In this document: piece after piece, positions 41,201-51,356 of the stretch
Position numbering within the stretch: the first letter of the stretch is position 1
How the letters are laid out: every line of letters starts with the position of its first letter
Assembly: GCA_001970955.1 (NCBI GenBank)
Contig: MPUH01000053.1
Span: 62,001 to 126,000 of the forward strand
Reading direction: 5' to 3'
Length of the DNA stretch: 64,000 nt
Source of the DNA: Stentor coeruleus
Taxonomy: Eukaryota > Ciliophora > Heterotrichea > Heterotrichida > Stentoridae
Notes under the pieces: model-generated
The model's input: the letters and a program-made list of their open reading frames with translations, nothing else
Database searches by the model: none
Told to the model about the DNA's origin: nothing
Translations under genes and position numbers: made by a program

Positions 41201-41453
41201 ACAAGAACCTGCGATAAAAATTGATGAAAGCGAAAACTTTTACTCTGATACTACAATGAGAAAATACAAATCTGAAAGCATCTCTCTTGGAGGAAATGAA
41301 GTTATAAGTTATGATATGACAAAATCATCAGAATCGTCTCTTGAAAACGAGCTGGAAGACCAAGAAGAATTTGGAAACCTTGAAGACCTTGAAGATCTTG
41401 AAGACCTTGAAGATATTGAAGATATTGAGCTTACTAATGCATCCTATCATTAA
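38256..41453 (+). CDS. Large TPR protein with acidic tail
   Basis: 1065 residues, single exon. The first ~90 residues are basic and Ser/Asn-rich. Then come about fifteen or more TPR units from ~115 to ~890, including the double motif FLRASCFISEKKHK and YLNRGILFNRQQRWDKAVTD. A conserved segment near 970 reads TPWLNRVKGSIQFTDE. The C terminus is very acidic with LEDLEDLEDIEDIE, encoded by a 9-nt minisatellite. This minisatellite is truncated or extended at the N join at 41462, so the true number of units is uncertain. A paralogue with the same layout lies at 47514-50435 in the opposite direction. TPR proteins of this size are common in ciliary transport complexes; function is unknown. Confidence 0.85.
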   Translation: MSFFATMYSSSNNGRNLRQRSAHKDSLKQRQTTIKKTTPRVNNTFCFNLSSNILKNSRSVSRERTRHLSLTNTTPSNRRSNSIHIYGLNSSMKILGGHPGLQEFEESRELCLKKEKISLWLENARVEMKSNRYDGAIKELGKILKIDPSHPKALFLRASCFISEKKHKLAIPDLLSIIQEDPKYEKKVYIALAICFVEVDDYTTAIRQLTKCISIFPNFAEGYLNRGILFNRQQRWDKAVTDFQEAINLNPKKGSSYLGLCDTLIGMGDIKSSLTILKNAFQDNSSLPIALLKRGKIYFDQEKYNKALKDLNQVLDIQNENVEAFYYKAFALLGLNKHTDAALCLEQVVKFDTMKKYTGAAIYNLGAIRIKQKDYYGAMFTFQRSVDLGLEIEEQKILKNYVEAILSLMKRKFKEGVNILTKIIKNKNPLIKEYIGNCFAFRGYAYASLEEHEKALKDLNMASRLQALDKSSEYNQIVSKAVIITDKDPHEALKMLEEAGKIFPNSIEPKLYSASINFFLAQRKNRPDYAEISKELLDSCIKVRDSESDIYFFRGIIYFYLGKIKEAIHDIEQAIDKAEDNVVDHFLARGVCSARIKMYKEAIQDFCIAIQLNEKCAEAFFFRGRCAFILDETEMAFEDFQKLTTLKPNDPMVHINAGNILMITGETENALKAYANACKNKPIAEAYIQRAKCYLLLENLNDSLQELKYCAKIKQCPMLSYDIEVLEILQHVPSKDNLKQVLVKTIGNFNKIQMYKNEGNIVKNEHLHWYKGTFLFFLGEFQKAKSEFKQAASNKDDSDDETMEKDNIELLYNISLIYIVGENYEAAFNHLKEIMNLLEGKDRGKVLMLMGILQNGLEQHKDAKSLIIEGSKFDPETVQQYLEQKSEVKILPLSSNSKYASNFPMVKVKIGSSIPILIRPSFSLPKVDMPRMDFESEQAIFDKFIVKSVKCKPETPWLNRVKGSIQFTDEIQNIECESLNESQEPAIKIDESENFYSDTTMRKYKSESISLGGNEVISYDMTKSSESSLENELEDQEEFGNLEDLEDLEDLEDIEDIELTNASYH

Positions 41454-41579
41454 AATCTTATNCGAAGACCAAGAAGAATTTGGAAACCTTGAAGATCTTG
41501 AAGACCTTGAAGATATTGAAGACCTTGAAGATATTGAAGATATTGAGCTTACTAATGCATCCTATCATTAAAATCTTAT
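41355..41579. repeat. Assembly join around N at 41462 with two alleles of a 9-nt minisatellite
   Basis: Bases 41355-41461 recur at 41464-41579. The copies differ in the number and order of GAAGAC/TCTT and GAAGATATT units: the first has five and the second six. Confidence 0.85.
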
Positions 41580-41763
41580 AAGAAAATATTAAAATCATGT
41601 TTAAGCCACTTACAGCCGGTAGCATACATGAAAGCAAAAGCTTAAACCTCAAAAGCATCAAAAGTTTTAANTAAGAAAATATTAAAATCATGTTTAAGCC
41701 ACTTACAGCCGGTAGCATACATGAAAGCAAAAGCTTAAACCTCAAAAGCATCAAAAGTTTTAA
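41579..41763. repeat. Assembly join: 92-bp duplication around N at 41671
   Basis: Bases 41579-41670 recur at 41672-41763. Non-coding, just past the stop of the TPR gene. Confidence 0.85.
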
Positions 41764-42279
41764 CCTCTGGGAAATGTAATTGATAATATTAAAATCTTTA
41801 AAGATATGCGAAATCTTGAAGTTTCTCTTTAAATTTGAACAAAATATTAATACTAAAGCTTTTTCATTACTATAAAAAAACTATAATAATTGTATTTATA
41901 TAGAATCTTATCCATGATCTATATAAATTAAGATATTTACAATTTTTAGCATTGTTAAAAGTTCCATGGTTTTGTGGTAATCATTGCACAGAGATACTGA
42001 ATTATAAACGAACTATTATATCCTCATTTCATCTTTGATAAAAGATTTGATGAAAAATAATTTGAAAAATTTTAGAAATAAAATTATTAGGAAGAAGATA
42101 AGATCTAGTGGGTATATTTTTTTAAGAGTTAATAGGTGTTAGGATTAAGTGTTTTAATAATAAGTGGAAGAGTTTATTAGGAAGTGCTTAATATGATGAT
42201 TTTTGATTAAGTTATGAGTTTTTAAATGAGTTTAGATGAACCCACTATTAAAAAATTCACTATTTTTATTAAATTTTAT
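41764..42279. other. Intergenic gap between convergent genes
   Basis: About 516 bases between the TPR gene and the MYB gene, which converge. The half next to the MYB gene is G-rich. No gene recognised. Confidence 0.5.
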
Positions 42280-42969
42280 CTAAATTATGAATGCATCAGT
42301 GTCATCATCATACGTAAAATCAAGATAGCCTTGGTCCATGTCAACAATAGATGACGAATAATTACTATTTTCAATAGGCTCCAAATCACTATACTCTAGT
42401 GTAGAAAGGGAAAAGTTGTCCAAAAAATTTTCCTTGTTTATTTCATTTTCTAAATCTTTCTCTTTTTCTTTAACTGCTTTAGACTTGCTTTTTTTATTAA
42501 GTGCTGCAAGGATTTGTGTTGACAATAATATATCACACTCTTTTAATTGATTCCTAGAAGCATCAAACCCATATAATTTACGGTACTGCTTTTTCAAAGT
42601 TGAATAAAAGTGATTTTTTATTGAATTATCAGTCCTGCCTTGCAAAAGCTTAGCTATTTCAGCCCACTTATTGCCGAGGTCGAGGTGTCCTTGGAATAGA
42701 GTTATTTCCTCTTGAAGATCCCAATTGTTTTTTTTAACTGCTGGATTCAAATGATTATGCCATCTTTCTCGGCACTGCTTACCACTTCGTCCCTTTATAC
42801 TGAACTCAGTCTCCAAACGCTTTGCTATGGTAGCCCACTGCTGAGTTCCATTTGACATTACGAGTACACGGATTGCATCATCTTCTGATAAACACCAAGG
42901 CTTACGTTTTTGTTGGGCTTTTGAAACTTTAAACTGCTGTTTACGGTTAGGTAGGCTTGCTTTTACCAT
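42280..42969 (-). CDS. R2R3-type MYB DNA-binding protein
   Basis: 229 residues, single exon. Two MYB repeats lie at ~20-70 ([12 protein letters not shown] to [12 protein letters not shown]) and ~73-118 ([12 protein letters not shown] to [16 protein letters not shown]). The third helices [14 protein letters not shown] and [11 protein letters not shown] match those of true R2R3 MYB proteins, so it should bind MYB-type DNA sites. Downstream is a Lys-rich segment and an acidic, Ser-rich C terminus that could activate transcription. In ciliates such factors may act in cell-cycle or developmental regulation; that is not shown here. Confidence 0.92.
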   Translation of the reverse strand: MVKASLPNRKQQFKVSKAQQKRKPWCLSEDDAIRVLVMSNGTQQWATIAKRLETEFSIKGRSGKQCRERWHNHLNPAVKKNNWDLQEEITLFQGHLDLGNKWAEIAKLLQGRTDNSIKNHFYSTLKKQYRKLYGFDASRNQLKECDILLSTQILAALNKKSKSKAVKEKEKDLENEINKENFLDNFSLSTLEYSDLEPIENSNYSSSIVDMDQGYLDFTYDDDTDAFII

Positions 42970-43876
42970 ATCGTTAAATTTTAATTTATTGGTTGTTATT
43001 GTAATTATTTACAAATAAACTTTTAAAAGGTTTTCTAAATGTTATAGTTTTAGGTGTATTGTTAAACATATGTTCCTTTTGAGATTTTTTCCATTTTGCT
43101 TTGTGTTTCTTATATGAAAGCGTTCTAGGACTAAGTTTAATCGTAAATTTTTGTTGTATTATAAAAATTCTCCTTTAGTGTTTGTGTGAAATCCCTAAAG
43201 ATCATAGGGAAATTATAAGAAAAAGTGTAAATCCATAGGAAAAAGGGCTGAAAATAATAATTTCTGTGAAAAATACCATAAAGTATTCTTTAAAGCTTTG
43301 AAATATTGTTTATGTTTAGAGAAAGTATAATTATTGTATTATCTGGGAGAATAAATTAAGAATAGAGTTTAACGGATTTGCCAAGGTTAGGAAAATATTA
43401 GAATTATTGGGTATATATATTTTTTTTAAGGATTTCTACACAGGTCACAGGATTGCTTTTGTTTTTTATGTTATGGGCATTTAGTTGTAAAGAAATATTT
43501 TATATGAAAAGTTTATTCTAGCTTGATAAGGAAATTATGATTGAATATTATAGAAATAGAGTATTTATGTGCTTAAACCCAAAGATAAAAATTTTCATGC
43601 AAGCTTTTACCATATTTCCCCAAGTATGCAAATTAAATCAAATCATATTTACTTAAATTTACTATTTATTACTTATCATGGGAGGAAATAAAGACAATTT
43701 TTTTTTTTCAAGGATCAATTTTAACGAAGGTAATAAATAAATTTTGAAACTGAAATAGTAAAAAAAACACCTTGATGTGACCTTTTAGAATGCTTTGATA
43801 AGTTTTTATATACTTTGTGAATTTAATATACGATTTAGTTTTTTGATAATTCTCAATAAAAAAAGTATTAATAACT
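42970..43876. other. AT-rich gap upstream of the MYB gene
   Basis: About 900 bases, mostly low-complexity A/T sequence with no open frame or repeat that I could support. Confidence 0.5.
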
Positions 43877-44074
43877 CACATGAAAGTTTAAAGTGGGTGA
43901 TAGTTAAGGTGGCATGGTTTAAACATTGTCCGATCGAGGTTTGTTTGTCCTACGATCTCTTTCTTTAGGTAGATTCGGTATATTAAACCACTCATTGTCG
44001 CTGGTTATGTGACTCTTTATTTGGTTCAGGAGGTCTTTACTGTTTCTTTTCCGCACATGAAAGTGGGTTTGAAA
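43877..44074 (-). other. GC-elevated module flanked by direct repeats; candidate ncRNA or small exon
   Basis: The core 43921-44040 is about 39% GC while a neighbouring 60 bases at 43741 is 27%. The related words CACATGAAAGTTTAAAGTGG (43877-43896) and CACATGAAAGTGGGT (44054-44068) flank it. On the minus strand an open frame of 51 codons (44074-43919) has no ATG but a protein-like, very polar mix (SDNEWFNIPNLPKERDRRTN). No tRNA, snRNA, SRP or RNase P motif fits. It could be a structured RNA, a small gene with a missed exon, or a fragment of a repeat. Confidence 0.35.
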
Positions 44075-44203
44075 TCATATCCAAACAAAATTACAATAAA
44101 CCCTCTAAAAAAATCCACACATTTATCCTAGTAACTTTCTTCAAAAACCCCATCATTATTCAATCCAAATACATAATTTATTACTCTAATCCTTTTGTAT
44201 TAT

Positions 44204-46739
44204 CTAACTCTTATCAGTATCCATCGGCTGTTCACTCTTATCCTCCGCTTCACCTTCTGTTTTTTTCTTATCTTCTACTTCCGTTTCACTCTTAGGTTCA
44301 CTCTTAGGCTCATCCTTAGGTTTTTCAGTGTCCATCTTATTTTCCTCTACTTTTTCCTCAGTTTTTGGTGGTGCTGGTTTAGGTTTATTCATAATTTGAT
44401 TAACCTGTTCTCTTAATTGTTGAGCTCTTTTAGTTAAATCACTAGCAATAATCCCTGAATCCTGATATTTCTGTAATTTAGCCAAAGAAGCTTTAACCTG
44501 ATCCAAAACCTCTTGATTTTCAAGAGCCTTATTAATAAATCCTTGTCTTTCATTAACCGTAATATGTGAGTATTTTTCATCAGCCATAGCAAACATCTCA
44601 TAACTAAACTTAACAGCTTCTTCAAGAAATGTAATAACTGATGGGATTTCTGAATAAAAAGTATATCTTGCTTTTATAGGATTCATATCAGCTCTTAAGA
44701 TTTTTAAACGTTTTTCATACTCTTCTTTTACTGTATCAGAACCATCATCATAAAGCCAATTTTCTATGTTTTGAAAATCATTGAGGATTTTAATAGCGTC
44801 ATCTTTGGTTGTATATTCGTTTAGGATACCGTTTATATTTGCCCTAGAATCATAGATAAAACTCTCAAGCTCGTTTTTCTTTTCAAGTGTTGTTTTGGAT
44901 AAACGGTCTTTATCAGTGAATTTTTTCTCAAGGTCGATAAAGGTTTTCATAACTTTTTCATCAAGTCCACGTATGTCAGAACTACATTTTAGAGGAGTTT
45001 TTTTGATTTTAGGTTTAGATTTTTTCTTTTCTTCTTCAGGCTTTTTCTTATCTTCTTCAGCTTTTTTCTTTTCTTCTTCAGCTTTTTTCTTATCTTCTTC
45101 AGTAAGTTTCTCATCTTCAACTTTAACGTTTTCTTGTGGTTTTGGAGTTTCAGCAGGCTTGTCTATATCCATGCTAGTTTTTTCTTTTTCTTCTTCGACT
45201 TCAGCTCTATCAATCCTTTCTGCTCTTTCCAAACCTAAAACCCCGTTTTTGTCCATTTTGATATGAACTTTGATTTTGTATTCATTTGGTTCTTCAGGAC
45301 AATCTACTAAGAAACTTGTGCATAAAGAGCATACTTCGTTAAAAACTTTAATTCTAAATGGGGCATTTTTGGTAGTGTTTATGATTTTCGTCACTGGGAA
45401 AATATTTTTTTCATCAAACAAAACTTCAGTTGGTGCATCGACATCCATATCTTTAGGTGTATAACAGAATTTCAAAGGATAATAAACCATATCTTTAATA
45501 CTGAAATCTTTGACTTTATATAAAGGACTTAACATTGCAGCTTGTATGGCACATCCACGAGATATGGCTTCTTCTGGGTTTAAAGTTTTGTTAACTTGTT
45601 CTAATTGAAAAGCTTTTGCGTATATTTTTTGGACTATAGGCATTCTTGATGCTCCACCTAAGATTTCTACTGAGTGAACGCTTTGGACACCTGACTTATG
45701 TATGGACTATAGGCATTCTTGATGCTCCACCTAAGATTTCTACTGAGTGAACGCTTTGGACACCTGACTTATGTAAAGCGATTTTACAATTTTTTTCGAT
45801 TCTGTCAAGAAGGTCTTCAGTTAGACTTTCGAATTCATCTCGGGTTATCACACCATTTAAATCATAGTCCTCACTTATGTACTCAATACTTAAGTGTGAG
45901 TCTGAGTTTACAGTTAAGGTCTTGCGGACTTTTTCAATTGCAACAGCCATTTTAGTCCTTGCTCTTTGGTTCTTCAACAAGTCAATGCCGTGTTTTTTTT
46001 GGAACTGTGCCGCAAAGTGTTTCATAAGAACCCAATCAAAATCTCTACCCCCAAGGTTTCTGTCTGTCCAATGTGTAAGTATCTCAAGTTTATCTTTAAC
46101 AAACTGAGCAATAGTTACTGAAAACTTACTATGTCCCATATCAGCAAAAACTACTACTCTTGGGACTTCATTAAACGTATTATTCCTAAACAATCCATAA
46201 CTCAAAGCTACAGCTGTACCTTCATTCATAATTTTCACACATGGTATACCAGATATACTTACAGCATTAAGTAAAGATATACGTTCGACTTCATTAAAAT
46301 AACTTGGTACTGATATAACACAATCAGTCACTTTAGTTTTGTTTGTTTCACTAACAATTTCTTCTAAATGTTTTAAAAGCATAGCTACAATTTGTTCAGT
46401 AGAAAATTGATGTTCTTCTCCTCCATACCATACTTGATGCTTTATTTCTAAACTTTCAGTATTTAGACCATGAGTTATCCACTTTTGTTCTTCTTGTAAA
46501 TATTGAGAATTTGATTTTAGCCCAAGAAATCTTGTAGGAAATAGAATTGTGTTCCTAAAGTTTGTGCTCAATTTGCTGTATCCTGACTCACCGATAAATC
46601 TTTGTCTTGGTGTGAAGCCCACAACTGAAGGTGTTGCTCTGTTTGAAAGATCATTGGTTAGGACATCGATTCCGCCTTGTCTCACTACTCCGATAACACA
46701 ATTTTGACTCCCTAAATCTATGCCTATAGCTCCTGACAT
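44204..46739 (-). CDS. Hsp110 (HSPA4/SSE-type) chaperone, frame broken by a 73-bp duplication
   Basis: The N-terminal ATPase domain (GIDLGSQNCVIGVV, SNRATPSVVGF, EILGGASRMPIV) and the C-terminal substrate domain belong to one Hsp110 protein. Hsp110s are nucleotide-exchange factors for Hsp70 and hold unfolded protein. The frame is broken because 73 bases at 45630-45702 are exactly repeated at 45703-45775; removing one copy joins ILGGASRMPIV directly to QKIYAKAFQLE and gives about 820 residues, the family length. I treat the break as an assembly error. The acidic loop of the substrate domain carries a Lys/Glu repeat (KKAEEEKKKAEEDKKK), and the protein ends in a long acidic tail. A heat-shock element lies 39-51 bases upstream of the start. 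Confidence 0.92.
45630..45775. repeat. 73-bp exact tandem duplication inside Hsp110, no N
   Basis: Period 73, not a multiple of three. One copy must be removed to restore the Hsp110 frame. Probably an unmerged contig overlap. Confidence 0.88.
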
Positions 46740-47513
46740 TTATAAAAATTACGTGGAGCCACCTTAAGAATTAGATGGAATTTTCTAGAACTTGGGAAGG
46801 GAAAATATATGGACAGAAGACTTTGTTGATGTTTGAAGATTTTTGGAATTTTATTAGCATTTTGTATTACACAAAACCTTCTACACTATACTTACCTTAC
46901 CTTTTATATAATATTTATTGTCCTGCTACCATATAAAATTGTTGTATAGCCCCCCATACATTATAAAAATTATATTGCATTGTTTTTATACAAAACTGGG
47001 TAACTTTAAGCATTTATCCTTTAACATTTTTTGCATTTATTAAAATTTATCTTCATAGAAAACCCTAAATTAAATCGATTTTCTCGCAAAATATGATATC
47101 ACTTTCATAGAAAATTCATAGCTTATTACCACTTTTGATTCTTTATCAAATACCCCTTTTGTCTAAGTTCTAAATATCTGAACTTTACATATTAACAATC
47201 TTATAAAAATATAAATACTGCTGATATAAAGATTTAAAAGATAACATCATGCTTAGGTATTAATTTTTACATCAAATTTAGAAGTTAGTTATAAAAAGTG
47301 TATAAACAATTTGTGAACATTTTAAGAACTTCGATTTATTTTATTAATCCCAATTCATCCTCCATTAAAAACCAGATAATTCACTTTCTATAATTATTTT
47401 CCTAATAACAATTTCTCTTATTAATCCACAAAACCTATTACCACAATATAATTTTATTATCAACCACAAACTTTCTATCAATGTTCAAATTCATCTTATT
47501 ATTAATTATAATC
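46740..47513. other. Upstream region of Hsp110
   Basis: 774 bases between the Hsp110 start and the TPR paralogue stop, both on the minus strand. It holds the heat-shock element at 46778-46790; the rest is AT-rich with no other recognised feature. Confidence 0.55.
46778..46790. promoter_or_regulatory. Heat-shock element, three perfect units
   Basis: GAATTTTCTAGAA fits nGAAnnTTCnnGAAn without a mismatch. It lies 39-51 bases before the ATG of Hsp110 at 46739, the position and gene expected for HSF control. From base composition such a site is expected less than once per strand in the whole window, so its place is unlikely to be chance. Confidence 0.75.
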
Positions 47514-50435
47514 TTACGCACATATTTTTTTAATCTTATTCAATAACCCAGCAACCTGTTCTCCATCCTTAGTTTCTTTAATTTTGACAAAAGAGCTATT
47601 TTTTTTCCTAATCTCCTGTGAATGGCATTGTTTCACATTAGGCACTGGGAGTTTTCTAGATGCTTTCCTACTTTCTTCTACATCAAAATCCAAAATACTT
47701 TCCGTAAACTGTATCGACCCTTTATTCCTATTAAGCCATGGGGCTTCAGGCCTAGGATTAACTGTATTAAAACTAAAAAATCCTTTAAGTATCTCATAAG
47801 TATCCGTCAATTCTAAAGAAGGGAGAATTTTTGGCATAGTCACGGCAGGTCTAAATCTAATTTTATCATTCCAAGGCCATATCAAAAGTGGAAACTTTTC
47901 CGAAAATTCATTCCCAGTATGTAATGGTAAAATATTAACATTTTCTCCATCCAAATATTGTCTACATATTTCAGGTGAACATTTTGCCGACTCTTCTAAC
48001 ATATCTTCAGCAGACTCTTTATTTTTATATTGAAGTTCTATTATAGCACATATTAAAAACAATTGTCCTCTATGTTCAATATTAACAACATCAGCTAATT
48101 CTTTAAGAATTAATAAAGCATGTTCTTTGTTAGTCTATATAAGAATTACTTCATTTAAATTCATAGTATTACATAATGCTATATTGTATAAAACTTCACA
48201 ATTTTCTTCTTCAATAACAATGTTGTCGCTAAAAATCTCAGATTCACTTGTGTGCATTATTTCTAAAACATCTTGGAAAGTTTCGATAGATGAAGAATAG
48301 TCAAGGTCATAAAGGTCACATAAACCTTTAATCCAAAGAGAATATTTTCGGTTGTGGATATATCCAATACCATGATAGGTAAGGTTTTTATTGATAATGT
48401 TTTGGATATAGAGAATATCGTGGCTTACATCGATAATTTTAATTTTAGATAAGTTTTCTATAGCTAGGGTGTAATCTCCTAGCATCATATAACAATATGA
48501 AAATAAAACAAGTACTTCATCATTCGGCTCAGTTTTTTCAAGTACTTGTAAAGCATCAGAGTAGCAAGAGGCAAAAAGAAGAAGTTTTGCTGATAAAATA
48601 CTTGATGTCTGGTTGCTATCATGACAATAAAACAAAAAATCATCTAATGCCAAATTATAATCATCAGTTAAATATGCTGAAACTCCTCGATATGGATATA
48701 TAGAAATTAAATTCTCATTAAGCTGAAGGGCAATTGTAAAATCTTGTACAGCTTCAGTATAACTTTTCGCTACAACATTACAAAAACCCCTAACCGCATA
48801 ATGAGTTGCCACATTTTCTTCAGCTTTATCAATACAATCTTTTATAGACAAAGAGCATTTTTCATATTCATCTTGTATATAAAATAAAATAGATTTAATA
48901 AAAAGCATTTCACTATCTGATCTACGTTTAATGCCTAGATCCAGGATTCTTGAAGCTTTTTTAAGAACTTTGCGATCATCAATTGTTTCTGAAATAAGCA
49001 TGCAAACTAAGCATATTTCCGGCATTGGATTTTTAGAAAAGACTCCTTTAATTGACTTAAACATATTCCATGCATCTTTAGGATTATCTTTAGCCATTAA
49101 AATTGCTTTACTAATCGTATAATTAAACTCAGAAGCTTTATCTAATTCTCCAGTTCCTTTAACAATCTCATAATCTTCAATACATTTTTTATATTCCGCA
49201 ATAGCATAATATCCATAAGCTCTATAAACAAAACAATTATTCATATACTCAATTAATACTCTTTCTTCAATAAGCACACTAAGCAAAATAATCCCTTCAG
49301 AAAATTTTCTTTTCATCAAACTTATAATCGCTTCTGTATATCTAAATAAACTCTGTTTTTTTTTACTTTGCAACTTCCCTGTAATCCTTTGAAATGTATG
49401 TAAAGCTCCATAAAAATCCTTTTCCTTAATTTTAATCATAGCCAACTTACATAAAGCTTTTTGGCTCATAATCTGGTCATTTGTATTCTGAATAACCTGT
49501 TCTAATATTAATCCTGATTGTATTAAATCCCCTTGTAACAATTGGACTTTAGCTGAATAATATAATATATAATAATGATTATCAGTTAATAATATTGAGT
49601 TTTGGATTTCTTTTAAACATTCTGATAGTTTTTTCATTTTGTATAAAATTTTGATTTTGCCTATTGTCCCTAAAGATTTTGTTGTTGGTATTTGACATGC
49701 AAGGATATAATATTTTAATGATTTTTCATATTGGTTCATACCTTTTAAGCTCTCAGCAATATGGAGATTTACTTCTGAATCCTCAACTTTTAATAAATCC
49801 CTTAAAGCTTTTTCATACATTTTCAGTCTGTTCAGTAATTGACCTCTTAAAAAATAACACTTGGAACTCTTTGGGAAACTTTTAACAGCATTAGTTAAAA
49901 TTTTTAAAGCAATCCCATAATCATTTATATGCACATAACACATATATAAAGCTATATAAAGCTGTTCATCGTATAGAGGGTTTTGTTCTAAGACTTGTTT
50001 AAGATCAAAAATGGCTTCGTTGTAGAGTTTTAAATGCATCATGCAGACTCCTCTACAGTAGAGAATATCAATGCCTTGATCTTCTTGGATGATTTTGTTT
50101 AACATGTCAAGAGCCTTGCGGTAATTTTTACTGTTCATTTCGGTTTTAGCTTGGGAAAAAAGACTGTTTGTTGAAAATCTTGTAGTGATTCTTAAACGAT
50201 TTTTGGTTTTTTTTGATGATAAAGTGTCTCTGAGAATTGATGGACTTTGTCTGTTGTAACTTGGGAGGACTGAAGGTTCTTCATAGCAATTGAAGGATTT
50301 GTTTAGGTGTGGGCTGAATTTTTTACGAAAGGTTGGGGTTTGGGATGAACCTCTTATATTCAGGATATTGCCTTTGACCTTTTTTGGTAGTGATGGTTTG
50401 GAACTAGGTACTGGTGTTGAGATTTTCAATAGCAT
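47514..50435 (-). CDS. Large TPR protein, paralogue of the 38-41 kb gene
   Basis: Two exons, 50435-48150 and 48134-47514, joined across a 15-nt intron at 48135-48149, give about 968 residues. The layout matches the TPR gene at 38256: a basic Ser-rich N terminus, many TPR units, then QYLDGENVNILPL and APWLNRNKGSIQFTE, compared with QYLEQKSEVKILPL and TPWLNRVKGSIQFTD there. It lacks the acidic minisatellite tail and ends in a basic segment. The two genes point toward each other across the MYB and Hsp110 genes, so they are probably an old inverted duplication. Function unknown; TPR repeats bind proteins. Confidence 0.88.
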
Positions 50436-51356
50436 AATTATTTGAATTTATTTATCATGGAGACATAATATGTTTAGAAATTATGGATATAAGATTTTGT
50501 ATTAAGAAATTAAGGATTTTTTAAAGGAGGGTGTTAGGATATTGAAATATTTTATGTTTGATTAGGATTAAAGAGTTTGAAAGTGTTGATATGCTCATTT
50601 TTTATGGAAAAAAAACTTGGATAAGATTTTGTATGTGGGTTTGAGGTAGTTTTTTGTTGAATTTTTGGAAATGAGGGTAGGTTTTAGAGTTATGATTAAG
50701 ATGAATAGGGCTGAAGATGAAATATGGTATTTTTTAAATATGATGGATTATGAGAACTGTGANATGAAATATGGTATTTTTTAAATATGATGGATTATGA
50801 GAACTGTGAAGAAAGGTTTTTAATTTTAGAAGAAAGAAAATTTAGTTTGAGGTGATAAGGGAAAACTGTACAGATAAAGAGTATTATGTTGAAGTGATTA
50901 TGTTTAATGATAAGTGAAGAAAATGTAAAGAGGTAAGAATATGTATTTGGTGATATTAATTCTTATTTATTTATTTTCCCCAACATATTATCAACTTCTA
51001 AACTCCTAAAACCCAAAAATAATTTATACTTCCTCTCACAAAACCAAAGCATAAACCAACACAAGTCTTCCTTTTATTTCTATCAAAAAATAATTTTTGC
51101 ATATAAATTCATATACCCTCATTCAAAGTTTCTACTAATTCCAAAAACCATCAAATCTACAATTCCTCATCAAAATCCAAATAAACCCTCTCTCAAAAAC
51201 ACAAAATTTTCCCAATCTCAAAACAATTTCTCTCCCCATTCATAAAAAGTCTATCATAAAATTCATTGAACTCTCCACAACAAAAACAAAAAACTACAAA
51301 ACCTCCCCTTAGATAAATAAAATCAATTCTTCATAAAAAGGGTAAATTATATTAGT
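50436..51356. promoter_or_regulatory. Divergent intergenic region with strong mirror G/C skew
   Basis: Between the TPR paralogue (minus) and the golgin (plus). Plus-strand counts: 50461-50700 has 58 G and 4 C; 51001-51300 has 6 G and 79 C. The switch is near 50950. A 46-bp assembly duplication lies around the N at 50763. Confidence 0.7.
50717..50809. repeat. Assembly join: 46-bp duplication around N at 50763
   Basis: Bases 50717-50762 recur at 50764-50809. Non-coding. Confidence 0.85.

Noticed and set aside
41341-41754. Extra frames around 41.4-41.7 kb on both strands
   Set aside because: They run through N joins and duplicated blocks; they are artefacts of the assembly.
50529-50539. AGGGTGTTAGG, matching the heterotrich-type telomere repeat TGTTAGGG over 11 bases
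   Set aside because: Single occurrence inside a G/T-rich flank where GGTTTTAGG-like words are common (a 9-base match also occurs near 42135). Not repeated, so likely chance; no telomerase RNA call made.
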